Under the pieces are notes generated by a model that saw only the letters and a program-made list of their open reading frames with translations, had not been told where the DNA came from and did no database searches. DNA of 64,000 nt from Liolophura sinensis. Lineage: Eukaryota; Mollusca; Polyplacophora; Chitonida; Chitonidae. Positions 34,049 to 45,116 of this stretch are shown one piece after another. Positions within the stretch are counted from its first letter, which is position 1. The number at the start of each line of letters is the position of its first letter. Made by a program: the position numbers and the translations under genes. Location: the NCBI RefSeq assembly GCF_032854445.1, contig NC_088303.1:6455501-6519500 (forward strand), read 5' to 3'.

Positions 34049-35346
34049 TAAATTTCCGCACTGAGCAGTGAGACGTCGGAAAAATTGTGGTTCAAAGCCA
34101 ATTTTACGCCTCATGAAGAAAGCTTATGGTTTCATGTATTCGTTAATGGGACGTACCGCCTAAAGAAATTTTGAATTTTTGAGATGGTTCAGCTAATACA
34201 ATAATTAGTTGTGTTTGACTCCCAGCTAAACCCCCTGGGCTAATTTTTTCAGAAAACTGTCAATGAAGGGAATGACAAGGGGAAATCCCTCACTGGTGTA
34301 AACTGTGAGATAATATGCAAATGAGGCATCACAAAGATTCTCACACCGCAACTTTCACTCATGGATCGCACTTGTAAACAATATGACAGACTGAAAGTCT
34401 CGTAAACCAAATATGTTCTTGCATATGTTCAACGCTTGTCCGTTGTGTTCTTAAGATATTGACCAAATATTGTACAGCATTCGCATCTGTGCGACAGAAC
34501 TGAAGTTACATGCATGGTAGGCTGCAATATAACAATACCCAGTATATGACATTAAATTCACTGAAAATCACTGACATTAAATTCGACTGTCCACTGAAAG
34601 TCAGATACATGTCCGTACACACCTGGAAATCGATTGTTTGTCGACTCGACTAGACTTGTCATGTGTAGGCATGTGCATTTCAATTTTAAAGTCGTTTGTA
34701 TTTATATACATGTGGCCATCGGCAACTAGGACCAACTCTGTACGATCATTTTAGTTGAGGTAATTCGTGTCTTAAGCACCTCAAGCTCATGAGCTTTCCG
34801 TAGGTTTCTCTACATCAATCCTTTGACAACTCAACGAGGAAATTACTTATGTCTGACTGGATAACGATGACGACCTGTCAAGGTGAAGTAGGAGGACTTT
34901 GGCCTATATCAAGGCACAATACGGAGTGCGTATGATGTACGTAGTGCCCAATACACATAACATTATCTAACACATGCATGGGTCAGAATTTATGACGAAC
35001 CATTTCAGTACTCACTTACTTGACATGTATAAAACGTAAGAATTGAATATTTCACTCATATCATGGAATGGATTTTAAACATCTTTCTTTAACATTTTAC
35101 CATTACAGAAGAAATATTTTTAAAACACAAAGTACTAAGCTGAAACACATACCACCTCAGACAGAGTGAAGTCTAGAGAATGGAATGTGGTATATTTAAG
35201 ACTTTCAAATCTGTGAATACTATATTACCTATGGTGATGAATTTTTCCTGAAAATTGTCTACTAATTATTTAATGATGTGTGTAAATTCCGACTTTATGA
35301 AAGAAATCCATTTTTCTAGTACCACCGATATATTATCATATTTAGG

Positions 35347-35643
35347 CAGATAGAGGACATCTCGCTACCTTGTTACGCCGACCTTCTAATACAGGGCGAG
35401 GCAGTAAGGTAACGAAGTCGCAAAGCGAGTTAACGAAGTAGCGAGGTAGCGATGCGAGGCAGCGAGGTAGCGATGGAAGACAGTGCGGTAGCGAGATTAA
35501 CATAATCTCGATACCTTGCTGCCTGGCATCGCGGGGCAGCGAGGCAGCAAGGTATCAAGGCAGCGAGGTGGGTAGCAGTTATTATGATCACTTTAGTGTC
35601 AGACTGAGGCATACACCGTGTGTTAGTTGGCTTCTTGCACCCC
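35347..35643 (+). repeat. Repeat element with a variable GCGAGGYAR core, copy 1
   Basis: The ends read tagaggacatctcgctacct and, at the right, ctttagtgtcagactgaggc then gtgtgttagttggcttcttg. Between them are many imperfect short repeats of the type gcgaggtagcgaggcagc. A second copy lies inverted at 37875-38034 with the same ends but a shorter core. Confidence 0.75.
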
Positions 35644-35702
35644 GGTGGGTTATTAAGTATTACATCACTCAACTCGACAACGTCACTCAAATTGACCGAG
35701 GA

Positions 35703-36037
35703 GTGAGTGAGTGCTTGGGGTTTAACGTCGTACTCAACAATTTTTCAGTCATATGACGACGAAGGAATCATTAGGGTGCATGCACGTGTAATGTGCCTCC
35801 TTGTTGCAGGACGGATTTCCACCGCTCTTTTATTTAGTGCTGCATCACTGAGACGACTTACCGAAGGCAAGTAAGCCGTCCCGCCCGAGCCATTATACTG
35901 ATACGGGTCAACCAGTCGTTGCACTATCCCCTTCATGCTGAACGCCAAGCGAGGAAGTTACAACTTCCTCTTTTAAAGTCTTAGGTGTGACTCGACCAAG
36001 GATTGATCCTGGATCTACCGGTCCCGAAGCGGACTAG
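35703..36037 (-). repeat. SINE-B
   Basis: Starts (plus strand) in the gtgagtgagtgcttggggtt tail and ends inside the tRNA-like head at gtcccgaagcgga. A 10-bp flanking repeat tgaccgagga is seen at 35693-35702 and 36038-36047. Confidence 0.8.
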
Positions 36038-36340
36038 TGACCGAGGAAGTTAGCGCGCTAGTGCAGCGTAATGACCCAAGAGCCTCTCTCCAATGGATGA
36101 ATGAATGAAAGATTTTGGCTTAAAGACACATGGCCTCTCTCCAATGCGTTCCCTACGAGTTAAAGACCAGCTCTGACTGACTTCCACTCATGTCGTACAC
36201 AGCAAGATCTTGCAGCAACTTGCGTGTGGTCGTAGGTTTTCAGCGGGTTCTGTCTGGTTTTCTTCCACCATAAAGTTCGTTACCGTGAAGTGAAATGTTC
36301 TCGAGTGCGGTGTAAGGCAACAGTTGAGTAAATATATAAA
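36038..36340 (+). repeat. SINE-A, degenerate
   Basis: Head fragment gttagcgcgctagtgcagcg, then gagcctctctccaatg occurring twice around a short insert, then worn body blocks and a tail ending ataaataaatata. Confidence 0.65.
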
Positions 36341-36927
36341 TAAATATATAACAAAGGACCTAGTGCGGTAAGGCGAAAAATCGGCCACAGGGAGGTGGAT
36401 AAAAATGTGCAAATTTCAAAATCACAGCACAATTGTGTAGATTTCCAAATCAATATACAACTTGGTCGAAGCACCCATACAAGTTATATGACCAATAAAA
36501 GAGATGGTTGCTTAATAATAAACCCGGGTAAATTGCACTCTCGATCAAAAACGCCAATTTTTCGTTCAAACGAGGCACTGTGTTTTTAATATACAGTGTA
36601 AAGGTCAACATTAACCAGAAACATAACTGAAATTTTCATGTGTGTATTTCTACGTGCTGTCAAAGTTTCGTTTTGGTTAACTTTGGCTTTGATATGTAAA
36701 CTTTATAAAGCGATCAATTTTGTTATATTTTGGCAAGTTTAAATCTGCATTTCTGCTATCGTCTGCTATCGGGCACGCTTCATAGTAGAGTGAACAACCA
36801 AGTCACAGTGGAGAACAGGTTGCATCTCAAAGAAGAGTTCGAATCTTTGTTGGTCTTATTTTAGTTGGGAAGCATACTATTGTGAGAATAAAGACATAAG
36901 CCGTCTTTCATTAAATAAGTGTTATCA
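36341..36927. other. Intergenic DNA, nothing recognised
   Basis: No gene or repeat is supported. Confidence 0.35.
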
Positions 36928-37255
36928 TGAGTGAGTAAGTGAGTGCTTGGGGTTAACCGTCGTACTTCACAATTTTTCAGTTATGTCACGACGAAGGAAT
37001 CCTTAGAGTGCACGCAATGTGCCTCGGGACGGATTGCAGGACGGATTTCCACCGCTCTTTATTTATCTAGTGCTGCTTCACTGAGACGCCTTACCGCAGG
37101 CAATGTAAGTCGCCCCACCAAAGCCATTATACTGATATGGGTCAACCAGTCCTAGCACTATCCCCTTCATGCTGAACGCCAAGCGAGGAAGTTACACCTT
37201 CCTCTTTTAAGCACCTAGTTGTGACTCGACCCGGGATTGACCCCCGATCTACCGA
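36928..37255 (-). repeat. SINE-B
   Basis: Plus-strand start gtgagtaagtgagtgcttgg, body blocks gacggatttccaccgctctt and cgccaagcgaggaagttaca, ending at cccgatctaccg in the tRNA-like head (5'-truncated there). Confidence 0.85.
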
Positions 37256-37478
37256 AATTAGAACGAATAATTGTTAAGATTGTATTACGTTACTTGTGGC
37301 GACTGTAACGAAATCGCACGTAAGTTGAGACTACAAGTGGTCGTCTAGCTGTCATTAAGATTAACGCGTTACGCATAGCATAAGTGAAAGACTGCGTTCT
37401 GAAGAAATTCTCAGAAAGGTACATTTGTGGTAGGGTGATTTCCCCCACTACCCAGTGTCTAATTTAAAAAAGATATTT
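37256..37478. other. Short spacer
   Basis: Nothing recognised. The last 13 bp (37466-37478) are one target-site copy for the next SINE. Confidence 0.3.
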
Positions 37479-37654
37479 CCAGCTCATTCTGGCTTCCTCT
37501 TCGGCCGTAAGTGAGAAGGTCTGTCACCAACCTACGGATGGTCGTGGGTTTCCCCCGGGCTGTGCCCGGTTTCCGCCCACCATAATGCTGGCCGCCGTCG
37601 TATAAGTGAAATATTCTTGAGTACGGCGTAAAACACCAATCAAATCAAAGAAAT
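37479..37654 (+). repeat. SINE-A, 5'-truncated, with 13-bp target-site duplication
   Basis: Starts at ccagctcattctggcttcc (just after the B box) and ends caaatcaaagaaat. It is flanked by perfect aaaaaagatattt at 37466-37478 and 37655-37667. The related sequence at about 41180 has the single, empty version. Confidence 0.9.
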
Positions 37655-37667
37655 AAAAAAGATATTT

Positions 37668-37886
37668 GAGGTGTTGAGGTGCACAGTTTCTATCACTGGG
37701 GCCGATTGCCCGTCTTACAATACTATGTGCCGATTCCACAAAGCCGTTTGTGAATTAATTCAAAACCTGAAACACCATTGTACAGCTTACTTTTAGGCCT
37801 TTGAAATTTAAACTTTCACCACCTCATGGATTTGATGTGAAGAAGTCAAATGTTTCATAATTTCAACTTCCAGTACTAAAAGCTAG
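37668..37886 (+). repeat. Dispersed repeat R, copy 1
   Basis: Begins gtgttgaggtgcacagtttc and ends ttccagtactaaaagcta. Nearly identical to 41375-41590. The family is not recognised and no protein is evident. Confidence 0.8.
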
Positions 37887-38034
37887 GTGTGTCAAGAACC
37901 CAACTTACACGCGGTGAAAGCCTCAGTCTGACACTAAAGTCATTATAATAACAGCTCTCCACCTCGCTACCTCGCTGCCTCACTACCTCGCTGTCTCGTC
38001 CTGTGCTACAAAGGTAGGGAGATGTCCTCTAGCG
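37875..38034 (-). repeat. Repeat element with a GCGAGGYAR core, copy 2 (inverted)
   Basis: Reverse complement of the ends of 35347-35643, with a shorter core (ctccacctcgctacctcgct). Its outer part overlaps the end of repeat R by a few bases. Confidence 0.75.
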
Positions 38035-38079
38035 GCTTCCATATCATTGGGCATAGATTTCTACAAGAATACACCGTCG

Positions 38080-38640
38080 TTAAAGGAGAAGAAAACTTAA
38101 ATTTCAAACAAATACCGTTGAATACAGTATTTCCTCGTAGGTGGGTGCCATAAAAAATTCTAATATGTACCTCAAGTTGAAAAATTATAAATACATTCAG
38201 CGCCAAAATCCACTGTGGGTGACTCCATTTAGCCTAAGAACTAGCCCTGAAGTCTTCTTTGTTAAGAGGAGAATTGCCTTCAGAAACCGCCGAAGTGCAG
38301 TTCGTACATCTCCGGCAGAACTCTTCTTCCCAGAAGGTAACCAGCAGTACGGTTCGTTTTCCGTTTGACGATCGGGAAACCGGGATGTTGGACGTATGTT
38401 CCGAGTTTACACGAACAAGCCGGCAGTTTTATTGACTCTCATTGGCTGAGAGGCAACACACCCCAGCATAAATTACAGAGTGTTAATGATTGAAGACGCC
38501 ACGGAGCTTTGCCGTATTCAGGCTTTACGAGAATGGCGAGGAAAAATTGTAAAATTATGCAGCAGACACCACCAGATAGAAAAACATGTGCTCTTTTCAG
38601 CCTATAGTGCCATTTTTTAAAAAGTTTTCTTCTCCTTTAA
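38080..38640. mobile_element. Non-autonomous piggyBac-like element (MITE)
   Basis: 561 bp bounded by TTAA on both sides (38080-38083, 38637-38640). Just inside each lies a perfect 15-bp inverted repeat, aggagaagaaaactt at 38084-38098 and its reverse complement at 38622-38636. TTAA targets are typical of piggyBac elements. No transposase is encoded. Confidence 0.7.
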
Positions 38641-38699
38641 ATAATCTAAATAGTGTTGAAAGTAACATTAAAAATCTTGAGCAAACTTGGATGTGTTAG

Positions 38700-39720
38700 T
38701 ACATCACTTACGTTGACATCACACATGCATACGTTCGCGGAAATAAAATATTCAGGAGTGTGTGATTGGTGTGGAGGATTGGAAGACTTGTACTTGGGTC
38801 AGACACTTTGTCCAGCGGGTTAACGAGCACTCCCACCCGTAGTGTAGTTCTACTTACCAGCAAGTCTTTGAAATTTGCCAGAAGCTAACGCGAAAATCAG
38901 TTTGACAAGGTGAGTGTGCCTCGTGTACATCAGGTTGTATCGATGGACACTCGTCCTTCCTCAGAAACACGCTTTCTGGTCTGTCATATTACATCTGTGA
39001 ACATAAATAAATTCTTTGCTAGCTTCTCCAGCTTATATCCCAGAAAATAACCTCTGACGTGATCTTCTTTGACTGGTGTGAAGACAGTAAATAGGTTAGG
39101 CTACCACGCACCAGTCTTACATATTTATTATGCACATATGTCTCTCACCTTGCTGGTTATATTCCTTTAGCTATTTAAACATCATTCCTACATGTACTCA
39201 GTCCATACCAACATTGCCTTCCATTAGTCATACGTAACACCATAACCTGTACACATCGATATGTTTGAAGGACCATTTTATTCCGCACATAAAATAATTT
39301 CTTTTGGCTCATAATGTTAACCTTGATAATCAGTTAGTCAAGACAAAGGCTGCAGATAACATTTTAACTGGTCAACAAAAAGTGATCTCCTGGATAATGG
39401 ACGATCTCCACTATGTTTTGTCGCATATCCTATTGTCTTTATTTATTTAATCGAGTTTTACTCAAGAATACTCAAGAATATTTCACTTATTTTCGAGCAT
39501 GATGGTGTGAGGGAACCGGGCTGGAGAAACCCATGATAATCCGCAGGTTGCTGGTAGACCTTCCCATGTGTATGTGGGACGAGAGGTGGCCATCCTGTAC
39601 TGGAGGAACTCACAATTTACTGAGAAGCTCCTGGTTCAATATTCCGCGCTACCACGACAGGCCAGGGGGGTCTCCGACAGCTGTTATTACATTACGTTCA
39701 ATAATATGAGAGTGACTACT
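38700..39720. repeat. UGT-array spacer, diverged copy C''
   Basis: Aligns with 24480-25680: ttacgttgacatcac, ccagcaagtctttgaaat, cctcagaaacacgctttctg, cccagaaaataacctctgac. It includes a worn SINE-A in minus orientation (about 39435-39670) at the same place as in C and C', though no UGT lies beside it. Confidence 0.75.
39435..39670 (-). repeat. SINE-A, degenerate
   Basis: Recognised by ctcaagaatatttcacttat (with a duplicated ctcaagaata), ccgcaggttgctggtagacc and gaagctcctggttc. Homologous in position to 25396-25600. Confidence 0.65.
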
Positions 39721-40274
39721 GCGACATGATGGTATCATGGCGACCTTAACTGCCTTACTGAAAGTCACAACGTGGGAAGCCACAAACATGTACATTGAAC
39801 GCAAACATGATGGACAGACCATGAAGCGGTCCATGGCAGTAATCTAATAAGCTGAAATCTCCCGTGAACCACGAGATTTTGCGAGGTAACAAACTGTGGG
39901 AAGACCTGTCACTTTACCCCTGATTTCTCCATTTGATACCCATGTAATGTATATTCATAGTTATGACCTCATGTCAGAATACACATTCTCTGCAGCGTAC
40001 AGATAAATACGTGCATGTGGATGAAAGCAGGAGTGGATATAGGTAGATTAAACAAAGGGTGAAAATAAAAAAAATGAGCAAAGCGTACATGCAAATCTGT
40101 ATAAAGTTATAGGCCTTCCAGGGATGTTTACCCGTGGCTATCGCGAGATTTTCACGGAAACATAATATGCTTAAAATTTTCCGGTATGTATATATTGTAG
40201 ATTGTTTGTGTACATCTTTCTTGTGTATCACTCTAAAAGTGCATGTTTTAAAGCACTAATGGATAAACTTCCTA
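39721..40274. other. Intergenic DNA, nothing recognised
   Basis: No gene or repeat is supported. Confidence 0.35.
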
Positions 40275-40527
40275 CCATATCATTGTAAAAACTGTTTTAT
40301 TGCATTAGTGAATATTCCAGTATATTATTGTTTCAGCACAGGTTATATTTCATTAGTGAATATCCTTGCATTTCATTGTTTCAGGAAGGGTTTTATTGCA
40401 TTAGTGAATATCCTTGTGTATCATTATTTCATTGTTTCAGGACATGATTTATCACATTAGTGAATATCCTTGTGTATCATTGTTTCAAGACAGGTTTTAA
40501 TGCATTAGTGAGTATCTTTGTATATCA
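40275..40527. repeat. Minisatellite, period ~50-60 bp
   Basis: About five imperfect copies of a unit with cattagtgaatatccttg, then tatcattgtttcaggacagg and ttttattg. One copy has an internal duplication (cattatttcattgtttcag). Confidence 0.85.
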
Positions 40528-41031
40528 GTAATAAGTCATTAAATGTCCTTTTTGTCTGCAATTGTATCTTGACTAGGCGTACTAAGTGTTAACGTTTCTC
40601 TGGTACTTATGGTTAAAGTACCATTTACAATCGTATGGCGGTAATTACACGGATAATTCAGACTTCATATGTATGGACATGAAAAACATATTTTTCAGTT
40701 TAAATTGATGAATTGAGGTTTCTTATATTATGTAAAATACGGTACGAAGAAGAACGTCTCTAAATCTGACTGGATGCATAGATGGCAAATATAAATTGCT
40801 TTAAACTTTGTCACCAGGCTCGTCCGTTTATGTGGAAAATGATGTTTACCTTTTTTACAGTGCTTTGTTTGAAGGCACCAAAGAACAACTCATGACTGAT
40901 ACATATTATTGATATAAAAACTCAGGTATTCTTCTTTTTGTTCTTTGCTTTTTTTTATATATATAACTTTTCTGAATAAGCAGGTTCATGGTTTAATAGT
41001 TCGATAATCAAGTCAGCAGCCCTTTGGTTTT
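40528..41031. other. Intergenic DNA, nothing recognised
   Basis: No gene or repeat is supported. Confidence 0.35.
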
Positions 41032-41693
41032 CGTATGTATTTTTAGCCAGCTGTGAACTAGTCTGATGCTCACCGTCACCTCATAGCCCCAGAAGCCCGA
41101 TATTTTCACATGTTAAGTTATGCTACGAGTTTGGTGGTGGTGGGTTAAAAACAGAAGTCAAAAAAATAAATAAATAAAAAAGATATTTCAGTGTGACTGG
41201 AATGGGCTACCATTTTTCGAGTTTATAACATACACATCTCTTCAGCGCATCTTTGGAGCTTTATAAGTCTCAGATTTGTCAAATAACACGAACAGAAGAG
41301 TAAAACAGAGCTGAAAAAAGGAATGGCCTGACGAGTGTGTCTGCAGTTGCCACTAACAGCTATAGTCAGTTTCGCTTGTTGAGGTGCACAGTTTCTATCA
41401 CTGGGGCCGATTGCCCGTCTTACAATACCATGGGCCGATTCCACAAAGCCGTTTGTGACTTAATTTAAAACCTGAAATACCATTGTACAGCTTATGTTTA
41501 GGCCTTTGAAATTTAAATTTTCACCACCTCATGGATTTGATGTGAAGAAGTCAAATGTTTCATAATTTCAACTTCCAGTACTAAAAGCTATTCATCATGG
41601 CAAGGTTTGATGTTTTGACTTTTGACAGTCAGAAAGTATGTATGTATTATCGTATGTATTTTTAGCCAGCTGTGAACTAGTCTGATGCTCACC
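41032..41693. repeat. Segment bounded by 43-bp perfect direct repeats, containing repeat R copy 2
   Basis: The same 43 bp (starting cgtatgtatttttagccagc and ending tctgatgctcacc) stand at 41032-41074 and 41651-41693. Repeat R copy 2 (41375-41590) lies between them, together with aaataaaaaagatattt at about 41180, the empty equivalent of the SINE-A site at 37466. Confidence 0.75.
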
Positions 41694-42319
41694 TTCAAAT
41701 TTGGTATTAAACTCAGGGAAACAATCCATCACAGCTTTTTGTTAAGGTATCTAATATCACCGTCTACTCGATTATCACGTCGTGGATATAAAAGTTTATA
41801 ATTTGTAAAAGATTGCACATATTGCATGTATGGTAAGAGGTTATATTGACGAAAAGGCCTGTTCCTGTACACATCAATACAATGTAGGCAATAGCACCAA
41901 TACTCTGAAATGGGGCTATGTGCAGAGGACTCCCATATACTAGTATCTATTCTAACAACGTGAAGACGGCAATCAAAATAACCAATGACAATACATGTAT
42001 GTACTTGCTGCATAAATTGCATTGCCTTTCCTGTAACTTAAATTTGTCCATCTCTGTGTCTAAACAGTGAATAAAATACTTGGGAACGACGTGTGTGTTC
42101 TTGCTGCTTATTGCAGCAGTATTCAATTTCTCACTGGATGAAGTCTTTGTATGTTAACAATAAAACAAAATGGAGCAGTGTGTAAATCGGCAGAAGTGAC
42201 GAGACTCGTTACTTGATACGCTCTGGTACACGTTCATGTGCACTCAAACCCGACGTGAAATGTCGACAGGCACCGCTTTATGTCAGGGCTGACTTTTGTA
42301 TCATACGGTTCGTCTCCAG
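41694..42319. other. Intergenic DNA, nothing recognised
   Basis: No gene or repeat is supported. A 97-codon minus-strand open frame (41729-42022) has no recognisable feature. Confidence 0.35.
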
Positions 42320-42390
42320 TCGTGCGTGAAAAGGTCTTACAGCAACCTGTGCATGATCGTAGGTTTAACCCGGGCTATGCCTCTTGATTT
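42320..42390 (+). repeat. SINE-A, worn internal fragment
   Basis: Matches aaaggtcttacagcaacctg, then gatcgtaggtttaacccggg and ctctgcc-like blocks of SINE-A. Ends are lost. Confidence 0.5.
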
Positions 42391-42781
42391 ACATATAAGC
42401 TGAAAGTGTAAACTAAGAATTTGTCAAATATATATTCCCTGCATGTGGTGAATTTCTCCATTGTATGCACTTTAAATGCTGTCTGGCTGCATATAATCTT
42501 GTAATTGACTGTTCCACCAGTCTCACAAACTGTTACAAAAGAGTAACTGACATGGGGCAGACTGGGAAATATATTAATTTGAGAATAAAAACAAAATTAT
42601 TAAGCAGTATGAGTTGCTAGACTTCTAGTGTATGTATGACATGAAAGAAACGAATAAATGAGCACATAAGTCTTATCAGGTCTGTCATAATTCGATATCA
42701 GAAGTTGTTGCTGGCTGTGAACCCATGTTAAACTACCACCTCCTACAGAATTCAGATGTACAATGTATCTATATCCTGGGA
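42391..42781. other. Intergenic DNA, nothing recognised
   Basis: No gene or repeat is supported. Confidence 0.35.
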
Positions 42782-43022
42782 CCACCGTGGCTCAGTTGGT
42801 TAGCTCGCTAGCGCAGCGTAATGACCCAGGAGCTTTTTACCAATGCGGTCGTTGTGAGTTCAAGTCCAGCTCATGCTGGCTTACGCGGGAAGGTCTGGCA
42901 ACAACCTGAGTATGGTCGTGGGTTCCCCCCGGCCTCTGCCCGGTTTCCACCCACATTATGCTGGTCGCATAAGCGAAACATTCTTGAGTACAGCGTAAAA
43001 CACCAATAAAATAAATAAATAT
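42782..43022 (+). repeat. SINE-A, near full length
   Basis: A tRNA-like head (ccgtggctcagttggttagc; B box gagttcaagtcc), then body and tail accaataaaataaataaat. A short internal deletion removes part of the cttcctctccggccg block. Confidence 0.85.
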
Positions 43023-43196
43023 CTATGTCCTTATCTATCAGTCTTTTTGGCTGTTACACTTTTTTTTTCTGTGTTTTATGTTTAATACCACCGGTGATTG
43101 CTGTGCATATTTATAGCTACCAGAAAAATGTGATATCATTTGCACATTAACATTCATTTTACGATGCATAGAGTATACATGTTGAATTGGTTCAAT

Positions 43197-43660
43197 TAGC
43201 CCCCTGGGCTCTGCCGTTTCCTCCCACCACAATGCTGGCCGCCGTCGTGTTGGTGAGTGAGTGAGTGCTTGGGGTTTAACGTCGTACTCAACAATTTTTC
43301 AGTCATATGACGACGAAGGAATCATTACGGTGCATGTACGTGTAATGTGCCTCCTTGTTGCAGGACGGATTTCCACCGCTCTTTTATTTAGTGCTGCTTC
43401 ACTGAGACGAAGGCAAGTAAGCCGCCCCGCCCGAGCCATTATACTGATACGGGTCAACCAGTCGTTGCACTATCCCCTTCATGCTGAACGCCAAGCGAGG
43501 AAGTTACAACTTCCTCTTTTAAAGTCTTAGGTGTGACTCGACCAGGATTGATCCTGGATCTACCGGTCCCGAAGCGGACGCTCTACCAACTGTGCTATCC
43601 GGGCCGGTCCGTCGTATTGGTGAAATATTCTTCAGTACAACATAAGCGCCAATCAAATTA
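43197..43660 (+). repeat. SINE-A fragment split by a SINE-B insertion
   Basis: The left piece (43197-43256, gccccctgggctctgccgtt through gccgccgtcgtgttggtga) and the right piece (43609-43660, ccgtcgtattggtgaaatat to the caatcaaat tail) together make one 3' SINE-A. SINE-B sits between them. Confidence 0.9.
43257..43608 (-). repeat. SINE-B, full length, nested in SINE-A
   Basis: The most complete SINE-B in the window (352 bp). Read on the minus strand it begins with a tRNA-like head (A box tagcacagttggtagagcg, B box ggatcaatcc), then the body, and ends in a (CACT)n tail. It is flanked by ccgtcgtgttggtga at 43242-43256 and ccgtcgtattggtga at 43609-43623, a 15-bp target-site duplication with one mismatch. 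Confidence 0.95.
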
Positions 43661-44616
43661 ATCAATCAAATATGGTAGTTTAATTAAATTAAATGTTGAG
43701 GTCTGTTTGTCCGATGGGCTACCGGAGGAGGTATGATGCATGGTTTTCTCCAGGCTCTATCTGGTTTAGAATTGAAAAACAGGAAATAAGTGAAAAATGT
43801 TCGTGTATGGCATAAGAAACAACTGAATAAGTTACAAAAGAACTTAACAAGAGGTACCCCTATAAATTAGCTCTGTGTGCTAAATATATGCATTTAACAG
43901 AAGTCTGAAGGGTGTATAGTGAGGGGGATGGGAGGGGGGGGACCCGAAAGAATAAGAAAAAAAAAACAATCACCAGTGTAGAGATCACTTAATTCTGCAC
44001 CGTGACCATGGTTTCTTGGTACCGTGTACACGCAATTTTTTGGGACAATGGCATAAATTTCAACTTCATGTAAAAGATGAAGAAAAAACGGCACTGGTTG
44101 TTGCAAATAAAATTAATGCGCATAAAACTATAAAGCAAGCTATCCTAAATGACTTCAAATTTCGCCCACAAAAATGTATTTTAGAGGCAAATAAATGTCA
44201 CAAAATGTTATAATTGGTGTTGAAACTTACAACTCTTTCAGTAGAATATCATCCCATGTTCCAACCAAACCTCAAAACATCATTCTAAACTCAATAAAAC
44301 TCACAGAATCAGGAAAAATGGGAAAGGTAGTCATGGATGGAATTTATGGTCCCTTAAGGTACTCATAAACACAAGCTTAACTGTTAGGCGCCATTGCGTA
44401 ACGACAACATCAATCTGTATCAGATTTTCATGTCACGAAATTAACAGCTGTCTAGAGCACTAATGAAATAAATGTATCTCTTGTATATGAATATACTTTC
44501 TGAGGCCTGCCCCTTATGCACCTCATGATCATTCTTTGATCCAGCGAAACGTACACGGTTCCACACGCAATGATCTCTACAGACGGAAAAGACCGAAAAG
44601 AAATCAGAAAATCAAG
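43661..44616. other. Intergenic DNA, nothing recognised
   Basis: No gene is supported. A guanine-rich run lies at about 43920-43942 and a poly-A at 43969. Confidence 0.35.
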
Positions 44617-45116
44617 CCTTGTACAGTCGGTTATTACTCTATTTCCATTATGATTAGTAAGACCCGCAATTAAGTTCTGCGGTGAATAGTTCGTGCTAAA
44701 TTTTAAATCATCGCTTCTCGCACCTTGCAAGTCAACGCATAACGTCAGTTGTCACAGTGTTGTGACCTGGAATTTTCCAGGCAAGTGTTCCGATATACGT
44801 GAGCAAGGTTTTCAATGTTGACATCGTCCAAAAAATAATAACAAAGCTGATGAAATATTTAAAATGCCTTGTACAGTCTGTTATTACTCTATTTCCATTA
44901 TGATTAGTAAGACCCGCAATTAAGTTCTGCGGTGAATAGTTCGTGCTAAATTTTAAATCATCGCTCCTCGCACCTTGCAAGTCAACGCATAACGTCAGTT
45001 GTCACAGTGTTGTGACCTGGAATTTTCCAGGCAAGTGTTCCGATATACGTGAGCAAGGTTTTCAATGTTGACATCGTCCAAAAAATAATAACAAAGCTGG
45101 TGAAATATTTAAAATG
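44617..45116. repeat. Exact-length 250-bp tandem duplication
   Basis: 44617-44866 and 44867-45116 are head-to-tail copies, both starting ccttgtacagtc and ending tatttaaaatg. Only about three differences are seen by eye. Minus-strand open frames repeat because of it and show no protein feature. Confidence 0.9.

Larger units (their letters stand above)
32200..35340. repeat. UGT upstream flank, diverged copy B', split by a Tc1 transposon
   Basis: The two halves (about 32200-32515 and 34049-35340) align with flank B (22250-23868). Blocks include atttgctaataa repeats, gggctctctccccatcaaatt, aaagccaattttacgcctca and gtgaagtctagagaatggaa. Both CRE-like octamers have decayed here (GGCGTCA, TGACCTCA). 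No UGT coding sequence remains beside it. The Tc1 element interrupts it after aac-TA. Confidence 0.8.

Noticed and set aside
40275-40527. Regular spacing of repeats, considered as a CRISPR array
   Set aside because: The units are imperfect and contiguous without unique spacers, and the genome is animal; this is a minisatellite.
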